Translations under genes and position numbers: made by a program
Shown: one piece after another, positions 27,732 to 35,373 of the stretch
Layout: the number at the start of each line of letters is the position of its first letter
Position numbering within the stretch: position 1 is the first letter of the stretch
NCBI RefSeq assembly: GCF_002864685.1
Contig: NZ_NMQZ01000019.1
Coordinates: 1-64,000 of the forward strand
Reading direction: 5' to 3'
Source: Alloalcanivorax mobilis
Lineage (GTDB): Bacteria > Pseudomonadota > Gammaproteobacteria > Pseudomonadales > Alcanivoracaceae
Length of the DNA: 64,000 bases
Notes under the pieces: generated by a model
Databases searched by the model: none
The model's input: only the letters and a program-made list of their open reading frames with translations
What the model was told of the DNA's origin: nothing

Positions 27732-28083
27732 ATAGCAGGCATCCCCTGATTGGCGGGCGCCATCTGGAATGACGCGCGGTGAGCTACAGGGCGCTTCCCG
27801 AAACGGCGATAAAGCCGGGGAAAGAACGGCGCAAAGTCTACACCCTTACTATTAGTAAGGTAAACACGAATGCCGTATTCAGTTGCTCTGAAGAAGGGCG
27901 TTCGCGACTCATTGGTGCGGTTCAGCGCGTATACCGGGTGTTTTTCGCCACGCGCTGGCCGGAAGCGACGGCGGCGCGGGTAAACACCGGCTGAGCGCTG
28001 CGTTGGCGGGCGGTGCGTGTTGCCCGGCGGCGCAGCGGACATTGCTCGCCACCGTGGCCGCCGCCAGGGGGCCGGCAGGCCCG
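27732..28083. other. Gene-free region upstream of nuoA
   Basis: This 352-bp gap separates the nuo operon (transcribed leftwards) from the 3' end of the ABC operon. It holds the candidate nuo promoter and palindrome (27835-27864). I saw no other gene. A weak GGGCC/GGCCC stem next to the ATPase stop might be a terminator but lacks a U-tract. Confidence 0.5.
27835..27864 (-). promoter_or_regulatory. Candidate nuo promoter with internal palindrome
   Basis: On the minus strand TTTACC (27859-27864), an 18-bp spacer and TAGACT (27835-27840) resemble a sigma-70 promoter, 104 bp before the nuoA ATG. The spacer contains most of a 15-bp palindrome with one central base, CTTACTATTAGTAAG (27845-27859), placed where a repressor or a response regulator could act. 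Assigned by eye. Confidence 0.4.
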
Positions 28084-28839
28084 TCAGGCTCCTTGGAAGG
28101 CGTCGGCCAGGCTTTGTTTGATCTCGCCGATGTAGGTCATGGTGTCTTCGTCCCGCCGGCGTGGGCGTGGCAGATCAATGCGGTGCTCGGAGGTGGCCGC
28201 CGCCGGCGTGCCGGAGAGCAGCATGACGCGGTCGGAAAGGTACACCGCTTCCTCGATGTCATGGGTAACGAAGATCACCGTGATGCCGCTGTTGCGCCAC
28301 AGATCCAGCAGTTGGTCTTGCAGATTTTCCCGGGTGATGGCGTCGAGCGCGCCGAACGGTTCGTCCATCAGCAGCAGATCCGGTTGCACCGCCAGCGCCC
28401 GGGCCAGGCCAACACGTTGGCGCTGGCCGCCGGAGAGCTGCATGGGGAAGCGTTTTTCATAGTCCGCGAGCCCCACTTTCGCCAGCGCCTCGCGGGCGCG
28501 CCGCACACGTTCCGTGCGGCTGAGGTCCAACGCTTCCAGGCCGAACAGCACATTGCCGAGCACCCGCCGCCAGGGCATCAGGCGCGGGTCCTGAAACACC
28601 AGGGCGCTGGGGCGGCCGCCGGGGTTTGGGTGAGCGTTGACGTCCAGCGTGCCGGAGAGCGGCCGGCTCAGGCCGATGATGGCGCGCAGCAGGGTGGACT
28701 TGCCGACGCCGGAAGGGCCCACCAGGGTCAGGAATTCGCCACGCTTGATGTACAGATCCAGGCCCGAGAGCACCGCCACCGGTTCCTTGTCGCGCCAGTA
28801 GCCCAGCGCCAGATCACGGGCCTCTACGATGTTTGCCAT
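28084..28839 (-). CDS. ABC transporter ATPase, NitT/TauT (SsuB/TauB-like) type
   Basis: This 251-residue cytoplasmic ATPase energises a nitrate/sulfonate/taurine-type importer. Walker A is GPSGVGKSTLL (about 38-48), the Q-loop is LVFQDPRLMPWRRVLGNV, the signature LSGGQRQRVGLARAL (about 135-149), Walker B LLLMDEPFGALD and the H-loop VTHD. It is the third gene of the operon after the binding protein and permease. A MITE-like element ends two bp before its ATG and leaves only a weak ribosome site (AGG). Before insertion the gene probably overlapped the permease gene. Confidence 0.92.
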   Translation of the reverse strand: MANIVEARDLALGYWRDKEPVAVLSGLDLYIKRGEFLTLVGPSGVGKSTLLRAIIGLSRPLSGTLDVNAHPNPGGRPSALVFQDPRLMPWRRVLGNVLFGLEALDLSRTERVRRAREALAKVGLADYEKRFPMQLSGGQRQRVGLARALAVQPDLLLMDEPFGALDAITRENLQDQLLDLWRNSGITVIFVTHDIEEAVYLSDRVMLLSGTPAAATSEHRIDLPRPRRRDEDTMTYIGEIKQSLADAFQGA

Positions 28840-28841
28840 AC

Positions 28842-29110
28842 TAGGGCCTGTTCACACTCATTTTGATGGTCGCGCCGGAGGCCGGTTTCGCGCAAACCAA
28901 GGCGCGGTGAGCGCGGTGTGGGCCGCCACACAAGCGAACTGCAACGCGGGATTGCGCGCAAACGGCCCCGGCCCTTCGGGTTGCGCCCCAAAGCGGGCCA
29001 GGCGGTGTTGCTCGTCGGTCATTTAGCATACTAAACCTCTCTCCTCGCGCCTTGCCTGGCCCGCTTTGGGGCAGCAACGCGGCCATCAAAATTAGTGTGA
29101 ACAGGCCCTA
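28842..29110. mobile_element. MITE-like element with 28-bp terminal inverted repeats
   Basis: The left end (28842-28869) and right end (29083-29110) are inverted repeats of 28 bp with one mismatch, beginning TAGGGCCTGTTCACAC. The outermost TA on each side may be the target duplication, leaving a 265-bp body. Inside, a segment around GCCCCAAAGCGGGCCAGG (near 28986-29004) is inverted again near the right end (29053-29072). There is no transposase gene. It lies in the 3' end of the permease gene and supplies that gene's last 25 or so codons and stop. Confidence 0.85.
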
Positions 29111-29846
29111 ATATCCGGTTGCGGACCAGCACGAACAGGGTGTCGGTCAGGGCGTAAAGCGCGGAGATGGTCAGCATGTAGACCACCACCACATCGGTGG
29201 CGAGCAGGCCGGAGGCGTCCATCATGCGCTGGCCGATGCCGGGAATGCCGAACAGTTCGGCGGCCACCACGGTCATCCAGCCCTGGCCGATGCCGGCGCG
29301 CAGGCCGCCGAGAATGCCCGGCGAGGCGGCTGGCAGCGACACCTTGAACATCTGCCGGGTGGTGCCGGTGTGGCCAAAGGCGTCGGCCAGTTCCAGCAGG
29401 CCCTTGTCGACGGACTGCACCGCGCCCAGGGAGGTGTAGTAATTAATCCAGAAGATGCCAATGGCGATGATGAAGGTGGCGGCGGTTTCGGTGACGCCAA
29501 ACCAGATGATCGCGAACGGAATCCAGGCCAGTGGCGGAATCGGTCGCAGCACGCGCACCAGACCGGCCTGCGCCGCTTCCACGCGCGGCATGCTGGCCAC
29601 CACGATGCCGGCCAGCACGCCCAGCACCGAGCCGATCAGCAGGCCGATCAGGTAATGGCGAAGGCTGGCAAGCACCTTGTCCAGCCAGATACCGGACTGC
29701 CACTCACGCAAAAACGCCTCGGGCACCGCGCTCAGGGGCGGGATCACCATCGGCGACATCACCCCGCTGCGCGACAAGCCTTCCCAGATCACGCCCAGGG
29801 CGACAAGGCCCAGCAAGGCGCTGAGCAGGCGAACCGGCGATTTCAT
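29031..29846 (-). CDS. ABC transporter permease, NitT/TauT (SsuC/TauC-like) type, 3' end altered by MITE
   Basis: This 271-residue inner-membrane permease has six or so helices and the EAA coupling loop near ADAFGHTGTTRQMFKVSLPAASPGILGGLRAG (about 152-183). Its start overlaps the stop of the binding-protein gene (ATGA). The final residues after VRNRIL (LGPVHTNFDGRVAAPK and onward) are encoded by the MITE, not by the original gene. If the MITE and one TA are removed, the frame reads on as RNRILVWQTS and stops 16 nt inside the ATPase gene. The transporter may well remain active because the added tail is terminal. Confidence 0.88.
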   Translation of the reverse strand: MKSPVRLLSALLGLVALGVIWEGLSRSGVMSPMVIPPLSAVPEAFLREWQSGIWLDKVLASLRHYLIGLLIGSVLGVLAGIVVASMPRVEAAQAGLVRVLRPIPPLAWIPFAIIWFGVTETAATFIIAIGIFWINYYTSLGAVQSVDKGLLELADAFGHTGTTRQMFKVSLPAASPGILGGLRAGIGQGWMTVVAAELFGIPGIGQRMMDASGLLATDVVVVYMLTISALYALTDTLFVLVRNRILGPVHTNFDGRVAAPKRARQGARREV

Positions 29847-30865
29847 TGTTTGGCGGTGGCCTTATTGTAAAAGTCGTCATCGAACAGGGCGTCCACGTCC
29901 AGCTCACCGCGGCCAACGCCAATCGCTTGCTGGTACTCGTTAAGGCGTTTGGTGCCCTCGAGCAGCTGTCGGGGAGCGGCGACGAAGTGGCCTTGTTCGG
30001 CCTGTAAGGCGCGTTGCAGCAGAGCCTCGGGCAGCAGGCCCTTGCCGATGAAGTCGGCCAGATAAGGCGCTGCCTGCTCGGGGTGGTTGTTGAGCAGGTC
30101 GGTGGCCCTGGCGTGCAGCGCCACCAGCTTGCGGATTTCTTGCGGGTGCGCGTCGAGGGCCTGTTCGGTTACCGCGACCACGGCGCCGGGATGCTGGGGC
30201 ATCATGTCATCGCCACGGGCGATGACCTTGGCGTCGGGCAGGCGCTCGCCGGCCACGGTGAGGACCGGTTCCATGATCGAGGCGGCGTCCACGGAGCCGG
30301 CCAGCAGCGCCTGTTGGACCGCCGTGGCGCCCATGCCAATGATCTCCACCTGATCCGGTTTCAGGCCCAGCTGTTTTTCAACCCAGTAATGCAAAACGGT
30401 GTCCGGCACCGAGCCCTTCGGCAGAGTGGCGATCTTCAGTTTGCGCTGCTGTGCTTTCTCGAATGCCTTGACTGCATTGGCGCCGGGCTCGGCTTGCCAG
30501 GCCTTGGCGAAGTCGCCACGGGCGATCACCGCCATCTGGTTGTAGACGTTGGCGGCCACGACCTTGATCGGCACGCCCTTGGCCTTGGACACCATGGCCG
30601 GGCCGATGCCGATGTAGGCCACGTCCAGGGTGCCGGAAGCCAGCGCCTGAACCATGGCCGGGCCGGAAGAAAACCGGGTGAGTTTGAGATTGAGGCCGGC
30701 ATCGTCGGTCCAGCCGGCGCCGTCCATCACGAACAACTGCGCCATCGGCATGATTGGGATGTAACCGACGCGCAGGGTGATGTCGTCGGCGCGGGCCGTG
30801 AAGGTCAGCGGCAGGAGCATCAGAATCAGAACCAGGCGAATCCGGCGGCGGGACGCTGCGAACAT
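29843..30865 (-). CDS. ABC transporter periplasmic substrate-binding protein, NitT/TauT family
   Basis: This 340-residue protein begins with a signal peptide (MFAASRRRIRLVLILMLLPL, then TFTARA; cleavage near 26). It continues LRVGYIPIMPMAQLFV, the first strand-loop of the NMT1/SsuA-like fold, and contains ASGTLDVAYIGIGPAM (about 76-91), GSVPDTVLHYW, LLAGSVDAASIMEPV and the GVGRGELDVDALFDDDFY end. The ligand could be a sulfonate, taurine, nitrate, thiamine-precursor-like compound or another small molecule; no adjacent catabolic gene decides it. The start is the ATG at 30865, with AGAGAGAG upstream; the much longer open frame is rejected. Confidence 0.88.
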   Translation of the reverse strand: MFAASRRRIRLVLILMLLPLTFTARADDITLRVGYIPIMPMAQLFVMDGAGWTDDAGLNLKLTRFSSGPAMVQALASGTLDVAYIGIGPAMVSKAKGVPIKVVAANVYNQMAVIARGDFAKAWQAEPGANAVKAFEKAQQRKLKIATLPKGSVPDTVLHYWVEKQLGLKPDQVEIIGMGATAVQQALLAGSVDAASIMEPVLTVAGERLPDAKVIARGDDMMPQHPGAVVAVTEQALDAHPQEIRKLVALHARATDLLNNHPEQAAPYLADFIGKGLLPEALLQRALQAEQGHFVAAPRQLLEGTKRLNEYQQAIGVGRGELDVDALFDDDFYNKATAKQ

Positions 30866-30893
30866 GGGCGCTCTCTCTTCTGTCGGCTTTATC

Positions 30894-30938
30894 GGGTGCC
30901 GCACCGACGGGTGCCGCACCGACGGGTGCCGCACCGTT
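30894..30938. repeat. Three tandem 15-bp units, each a palindrome, upstream of the ABC operon
   Basis: GGGTGCCGCACCGAC occurs twice and then GGGTGCCGCACCGTT, head to tail, 29-73 bp upstream of the binding-protein start. Each unit contains the palindrome GGTGC-C-GCACC. One and a half helical turns separate the palindromes. They may be iterated operator sites for a regulator of the transporter. Confidence 0.6.
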
Positions 30939-31463
30939 GGTTCGGTGGCGACCCGGGCGTGTCGCCTCGAGCGGCGGTGGTCGACTATAGCGGTGTCGCG
31001 CCGGCGCACAAAGACGGATTGGTTCTTTGGGTATGCAAGGGCTGCCGTTGAACGGTTTGTGTCTTGAGGTCGGCGGAGGATTGTAGCAGCGCAGCCGTCG
31101 GTCGGGTAATCCGTTCGCAGGGGTTGGCCGGTACCGCCGAATTCTGGTCGAGCCCGACCCGATTGCCCGCTTTGTCCTCGATTCACCCTCAGAGCACCGC
31201 CACCGCCCAGGGAGCCTGATAAATCAGCACACTTTTTCGTCAATCCGCGATGAACCACAAAAAGCCGATTCGTTGTGCTGACTTTTATAGGGCCTCCTGA
31301 CCTTCGGTCAGGGCTCTTTGTGGGCGGCGGCGGGGAGGTGGGGAATCGCTTTAACGATTCCCCATCCCTCCCTTTGGTCGGGACCGTCATCGCGTTGCGA
31401 TAACGTCCTGCGTCGCTGGCCGGTACGGCCCGCTCCTGGTCGAACCCGGGACTTGGCTCCTCA
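30939..31463. other. Gene-free stretch between ABC operon and tmRNA
   Basis: No credible gene. Visible structure includes an inverted CAGCACA...TGTGCTG pair (about 31228-31282) and a CCTGACC-TTC-GGTCAGG hairpin (near 31296-31312) followed by GCTCTTT. Further right, TCGAACCCGGGACTTGG (around 31438-31454) looks like the antisense of a tRNA T-arm. The region could be scar tissue of a former island at the tmRNA gene, which is inference only. Confidence 0.4.
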
Positions 31464-31541
31464 ACCCGCCGCCTCCACCAGACACAAAAAAAGCCGGCCC
31501 CGTGGGGCCAGCCTTTTTTTGTGTCTGGTGGAGGCGGCGGG
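31464..31541. terminator. tmRNA terminator within an inverted duplication of the tmRNA 3' end
   Basis: Seven A, GCCGGCCCC, GTGGGGCCAGCC and seven T (31485-31520) form a bidirectional intrinsic terminator for the minus-strand tmRNA. The palindrome extends far beyond the terminator: 31464-31501 is nearly the reverse complement of 31504-31541, so GCCGCCTCCACCAGACAC, the mature 3' end with CCA, is present on both strands. Confidence 0.85.
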
Positions 31542-31881
31542 GATCGAACCCGCGTCCGCCAGCAATCCATCTATGGATCTACATGCTTAGTCATGTCTAT
31601 TGATTTAAGTGGCTGCGGCCCGACCGACAGGGCGCAGTCACCGAGTCCCTAAGGTTTTAACAGCGCGATCCGGGACGGACGTTGCTGCGATCCTGTGTAG
31701 CGATGCTCGCCGCTCTTCCCCACAGGCTGGGTCGATTGGCGATAAGCAGGGTTTAAGCTGCTAGTGCGTAAGTATCGTCGTTTGCGATTACTTTAGTGTG
31801 CCACAAGGTGGTTACGAGCACTGTGACCTACTCGGCATGCACCACAGAGTTCAATACCGGCGTCGAATCCATGTCGCCCCC
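31526..31881 (-). ncRNA. ssrA: Transfer-messenger RNA (tmRNA)
   Basis: This RNA of about 356 nt rescues stalled ribosomes by trans-translation. The 5' end reads GGGGGCGACATGGATTCGACG, and the 3' end GCGGGTTCGATCCCCGCCGCC-TCCACCA makes the T-arm and acceptor stem of the tRNA-like domain. The resume region encodes ANDDTYALAA followed by TAA (31753-31785), very close to the Pseudomonas tag ANDDNYALAA. The CCA is encoded. SmpB, its protein partner, is encoded about 630 bp away on the same strand. Ends are placed by homology. Confidence 0.95.
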
Positions 31882-31896
31882 TGTTGGTGATCGATC

Positions 31897-31902
31897 ATTG
31901 TA
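31897..31902 (-). promoter_or_regulatory. Candidate -10 of the tmRNA promoter
   Basis: TACAAT on the minus strand ends 15 bases before the mature 5' end, which fits a short precursor trimmed by RNase P. The -35 region (TTCGAC with an 18-bp spacer) is weak. Confidence 0.35.
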
Positions 31903-32194
31903 GAAGATGGGGACGGGGAAGTCGAAGACAATAGTGTGTTGAAAATAAGGGGGTTTACAGGGCTTTACAGTTATTGTCCGACAATCGGACTCAAAGACAT
32001 GGGATTGTCATCGCAGGGGCGCATCATCGGTGTGTCGCACGGGGTGCGGCTGGGTGGCGCGGCCTCCCGCGGCCACAAGCCGGGGGGTGGGTGGCGGGCC
32101 CATGGATCACACGATGACTTTACAGCGAGCCCCCCAATGAGACTGATAAAGAGGCCGTTGATCAAAGCGTTGTCATTCATTGAGGAGCAAGGAA
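31903..32194. other. Gene-free stretch upstream of the small membrane protein gene
   Basis: Between the tmRNA promoter and 32195 no gene is convincing. A short palindrome TTGTCCGACAATCGGACTCAA (near 31975-31995) contains GTCCGA/TCGGAC. The 94-codon frame across it has no ribosome site and overlaps the next gene. Confidence 0.35.
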
Positions 32195-32485
32195 ATGAAG
32201 ACGATCTTTCGGTCAGCTAAAGCGGTTACCGAGAAGACCCTGGCGCCGGTCACGGCGCGTCCGCTACTGTCGTACAGCTTGCAGTTGGTGCTGGCGGTGG
32301 CGTTGTACGCGGCAGGCATCGCCGTGGTGGCCACCGCCAGTGGCGAGAGCCGGATCGCGGTGGTGTTGTTCGCGGTGTATTTCCTGCCGGCGGTATTGCG
32401 TGCCTGGTTGCAGGTCTATTGGCGCCTGCGCGATGGGGTGAAGCGGCTTGCCGCGCCACGCCGGCGTACCGGCAAGGCGCTGTAG
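32195..32485 (+). CDS. Small inner-membrane protein, unrecognised family
   Basis: This 96-residue protein starts MKTIFRSAKAVTEKTL with AAGGA just before the ATG; the slightly longer frame is less likely. Two hydrophobic segments (about 27-48 and 53-72) flank a short SGESR turn, followed by a basic tail rich in Arg and Lys (GVKRLAAPRRRTGKAL). The basic ends suggest both termini are cytoplasmic. I do not recognise the family. It lies between tmRNA and smpB, convergent to smpB with a 24-bp gap. Confidence 0.6.
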   Translation: MKTIFRSAKAVTEKTLAPVTARPLLSYSLQLVLAVALYAAGIAVVATASGESRIAVVLFAVYFLPAVLRAWLQVYWRLRDGVKRLAAPRRRTGKAL

Positions 32486-32509
32486 CGCCCCTGGCGGCGC
32501 AGCGGCGGG

Positions 32510-32986
32510 TTAACCCCGCCGCAGAATGCGTTGCTTCTGGCGGCTCCAGTCGCGTTCCCGTTCGGTGGCGCGTTTGTCGAATTTCTGCTTGCCCTTGGCC
32601 AGGGCGATGTCCAGTTTGGCCCGCCCATGGTGCCAGTGCAGGTTCACTGGCACGCAGGTAAAGCCCTCTTTCTGAACGCCGCCAAAAATTCTCCCCAGCT
32701 CCTTGCGGTGCAGCAACAGCTTGCGGCTGCGTATCGGGTCGGGGTTGATGTGGGTGCTGGCGGTGGGCAGAGGCTCGAAGCGGGCGCCAAACAGAAACGC
32801 CTCGCCATCGCGCAGCAGCACGTAGGCTTCGGACAGGTTGGCTTTGCCGGCGCGCAGGGATTTCACTTCCCAGCCTTCCAGCGCCAGACCGGCCTCGAAA
32901 AACTCTTCCAGATGATAGTCGAACTTCGCCTTGCGGTTGAGCGCGATGGCGTTCGGTGACGACTTGTGCTTTTTTGATTTGCCCAT
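32510..32986 (-). CDS. smpB: SsrA-binding protein SmpB
   Basis: This 158-residue protein binds the tRNA-like domain of tmRNA and places it in stalled ribosomes. It starts [20 protein letters not shown] and continues with [29 protein letters not shown] (in part; about 27-55), HRKELGRI and the basic tail [17 protein letters not shown], which enters the mRNA channel. A TATAAT (32996-33001 on the minus strand) lies only nine bases before the ATG and no Shine-Dalgarno is visible, so the mRNA may have a very short leader. Confidence 0.96.
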   Translation of the reverse strand: MGKSKKHKSSPNAIALNRKAKFDYHLEEFFEAGLALEGWEVKSLRAGKANLSEAYVLLRDGEAFLFGARFEPLPTASTHINPDPIRSRKLLLHRKELGRIFGGVQKEGFTCVPVNLHWHHGRAKLDIALAKGKQKFDKRATERERDWSRQKQRILRRG

Positions 32987-33126
32987 GGGGCGGCGATTAT
33001 AGAGAGTGGCCGGGGTTCTGGCGAGGGCCGTGAGCGCAGCGATGACGGCGGCGCTTTGCCGGCTCCCTTGAGCGACCCGGGCAAAACCAAGACAATGGCC
33101 GCACTTCATCGAGGGGTAAGCGACGG

Positions 33127-34524
33127 ATGCAAAAACAGGACAAGCCGGCCCACGGCATGTGGGCCAGCCGTTGGGTGTTTATTCTGGCCGCCACCGGCTC
33201 CGCCGTGGGGCTGGGCAATATCTGGCGGTTTCCCTATATCACCGGGGAGTACGGCGGCGGCGCGTTCGTGCTGCTGTACCTGGCGTGCATCGCGGTGATG
33301 GGCGTGCCCATTATGATCGCGGAGGTGATGCTCGGCCGGCGTGGTGGCCTGAGCCCGATTCACTCGATGAAAAAGCTGGCCACGGACAACAAGGTGACGC
33401 GCCGCTGGGCGGTGATCGGTTATCTTGGCGCGTTGTCCGGTTTCCTGATTCTCTCTTTCTACTCCACGGTGGCGAGTTGGGCGCTGTATTACGCCTGGGA
33501 AGCGCTGCAAGGGGTGTTCCAGGGCATCAGCGCGGCGGATTCCCAGGCCCATTACCAGGCCATGCAGGCCAACCCCTGGTTGATGCTGGGGATGCACACG
33601 CTGTTCATGGTGCTGACCATGGGGGTGGTGGCGATGGGCGTGAAAAAAGGCCTGGAGCGCGCCGTCGAGATATTGATGCCCCTGTTGTTCGTGCTGCTGA
33701 TCGTGTTGATTGGTTACGCGGCCACCACCTCCGGGTTTGCCCAGGGTGTCGATTTCCTGTTCGCGTTCGATTTCTCCAAATTGTCCGGCCAGGCGGTGCT
33801 GGATGCGCTGGGCCAGGCCTTTTTCACCTTGAGCCTGGGCATGGGCGCGATCATGGCGTACGGCGCCTACATGCCTCGGGAGTTACGCGATAAGAAGAGC
33901 GGGCAGACCCGGTCGGTGTCGATTGTGTCTTCGGTGGTGATCATTGCCGCGCTGGATACGCTGGTGGCATTGGGGGCGGGGCTGGCGATTTTCCCGCTGT
34001 TGTTCACCGGCGGGCTGGAGCCGGCTCAGGGGCCGGGCATGATGTTCGTGACCCTGCCGCTGGCGTTCGGTCAGATGCCCGGTGGTCTGTTGTTCGGCAC
34101 CCTGTTTTTCGTGTTGGTGGTGTGCGCCGCCTGGACCTCATCGATTTCCCTGGGTGAGCCGATGGTGGCCTGGCTGGTGGAGCGGGGTATGCGGCGCTGG
34201 CTGGCCTCGCTGCTGGTGGGGCTGGCCGCCTGGCTGCTCGGCGTCGGCTCGGTGCTGTCGTTCAATGTGTGGAAAGACTACACCTTCCTGGGTGGCAGCT
34301 TCTTCGACAACATCGAGCTTCTCTCCACCAGCATCATGCTGCCACTGGGTGGGTTGCTGATTGCCATCTTCGCGGGCTGGATCATGAAGGAAACCCAGGT
34401 GCGCAAAGAGTTGGGTATGAAGAGCTTCGTGCTCTACATGGTGTGGCGAGCGATGGTGCGAATTGTCGCGCCGCTCGGGGTATTGGCGATCCTGATTGGC
34501 TTTTTGACCGGCGCTCTGGACTGA
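33127..34524 (+). CDS. Sodium-dependent transporter, NSS (SLC6-like) family
   Basis: This 465-residue membrane protein has about 11-12 helices. The N-terminal signature [26 protein letters not shown] (in part; about 11-35) contains the Na+ and substrate-site unwound helix 1 with GLGNIWRFP. Helix 6/8-like stretches [19 protein letters not shown] (about 235-253) and [17 protein letters not shown] follow. Bacterial members import amino acids such as tryptophan, leucine or tyrosine with Na+. It precedes rnfH by seven bp, in the place where ratA usually lies between smpB and rnfH. Confidence 0.93.
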   Translation: MQKQDKPAHGMWASRWVFILAATGSAVGLGNIWRFPYITGEYGGGAFVLLYLACIAVMGVPIMIAEVMLGRRGGLSPIHSMKKLATDNKVTRRWAVIGYLGALSGFLILSFYSTVASWALYYAWEALQGVFQGISAADSQAHYQAMQANPWLMLGMHTLFMVLTMGVVAMGVKKGLERAVEILMPLLFVLLIVLIGYAATTSGFAQGVDFLFAFDFSKLSGQAVLDALGQAFFTLSLGMGAIMAYGAYMPRELRDKKSGQTRSVSIVSSVVIIAALDTLVALGAGLAIFPLLFTGGLEPAQGPGMMFVTLPLAFGQMPGGLLFGTLFFVLVVCAAWTSSISLGEPMVAWLVERGMRRWLASLLVGLAAWLLGVGSVLSFNVWKDYTFLGGSFFDNIELLSTSIMLPLGGLLIAIFAGWIMKETQVRKELGMKSFVLYMVWRAMVRIVAPLGVLAILIGFLTGALD

Positions 34525-34531
34525 GGCGGTC

Positions 34532-34840
34532 ATGGATGAGGCGTTGATCGGCGTGGAAGTGGTGTACGCGCTGCCTGATCGGCAACGTCTGGTCGCCTTG
34601 CGGGTGCCGCCGGGCACCACGATGGTGGAGGCGGCCCGGTTGTCCGCTCTGGATACCGTGTTCGAGGGGTTGGACCTGGCGTCGGCGCCGATGGGAGTGT
34701 TTGGCAAGCTGGAGCCCGAGCCGGCGACGCGGGTGTTGCGCGACGGTGAGCGGGTGGAAATTTATCGGCCCCTTGAGGTGGACCCGAAAGCCGCTCGCCG
34801 CGCCCGCGCCCGGCGAGCGCCGACCACCGGCGACGCCTGA
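34532..34840 (+). CDS. rnfH: RnfH-family ubiquitin-like protein
   Basis: This 102-residue protein has the UPF0125/RnfH beta-grasp fold: VEVVYALPDRQRLVALRVPPGTTMVEAARLS (in part), then MGVFGKLEPEPATRVLRDGERVEIYRPLEVDPKAARR (in part). The ending ERVEIYRPLxxDPK is typical. The biochemical role is not established (the E. coli homologue is also called RatB). It follows the NSS gene directly and converges on bamE with an 18-bp gap. Confidence 0.92.
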   Translation: MDEALIGVEVVYALPDRQRLVALRVPPGTTMVEAARLSALDTVFEGLDLASAPMGVFGKLEPEPATRVLRDGERVEIYRPLEVDPKAARRARARRAPTTGDA

Positions 34841-34858
34841 AACCGCCGCCGTCGTGGC

Positions 34859-35266
34859 TTACAGCAGCGGGTTTTCCTTGCGGTCTTCGGCCTTGCGCTC
34901 CAGCTCGCGGTCGCGGCGGGCGGAGGTACGCTGGCGCAAATCCTTAAGGGCCTCGCCTTCGTAGCGGGTGAACTGGCCGTTCTCGAAATAGACCACGATC
35001 TGCTGTTCCACCACGTCGCCGTTGCCGGGCTGATAGTTCAGCAGGTAATACCAGGTGTTCGGCGTGAACGGGTCGGTCAGGGTGGCCGGGCCGAGCACGT
35101 AGCGGACCTGGTCCGGGGTCATGCCGGGTTTGAGGTCAGCCAGCATGTCCTGGGTTACCATGTTGCCCTGGGGGATGTCGATACGGTACACCCCCGGGAA
35201 GCGCAGGGAGCTGCAGCCGCTCAGCAGGGCGGTGGAAAGTACGAAGAAGACTAGAATCCTTGGCAT
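34859..35266 (-). CDS. bamE: Outer membrane assembly lipoprotein BamE (OmlA/SmpA)
   Basis: This 135-residue lipoprotein is an accessory part of the BAM complex that inserts beta-barrels. The signal peptide MPRILVFFVLSTALLSGCSS has the lipobox LSGC, and FPGVYRIDIPQGNMVTQDML is the conserved start of the mature domain, followed by LKPGMTPDQVRYVLGPATL. An in-frame ATG six codons upstream (35284) is possible, but it lies only about six bases from the predicted transcription start. The gene is divergent from fur with overlapping promoters, the arrangement known for omlA-fur in Pseudomonas. Confidence 0.92.
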   Translation of the reverse strand: MPRILVFFVLSTALLSGCSSLRFPGVYRIDIPQGNMVTQDMLADLKPGMTPDQVRYVLGPATLTDPFTPNTWYYLLNYQPGNGDVVEQQIVVYFENGQFTRYEGEALKDLRQRTSARRDRELERKAEDRKENPLL

Positions 35267-35324
35267 GGTTTTTCGACTTGGCATAATGTCCGGGCGATAA
35301 TACAGACTTGACCACCGGGAACAA
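35260..35324. promoter_or_regulatory. Overlapping divergent promoters for fur and bamE
   Basis: For fur (plus strand): TTGGCA (35260-35265), 16 bp, CATAAT (35282-35287). For bamE (minus strand): TTGTTC (35319-35324), 16 bp, TATTAT (35297-35302). The two units face each other and their start regions overlap, so the transcripts probably interfere with one another. No clear Fur box was recognised. Confidence 0.5.
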
Positions 35325-35373
35325 GGTTCCCGGCGGCGGGCATTTCCTTTCGGCGGCATACGGAGCGAACACA

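Noticed and set aside
28841-29089. Small ORFs inside the MITE-like element
   Set aside because: They are formed by the terminal repeats and carry no transposase motif.
31936-32220. A 94-codon frame between tmRNA and the small membrane protein gene
   Set aside because: No ribosome site, odd composition, and it overlaps the better supported gene at 32195.
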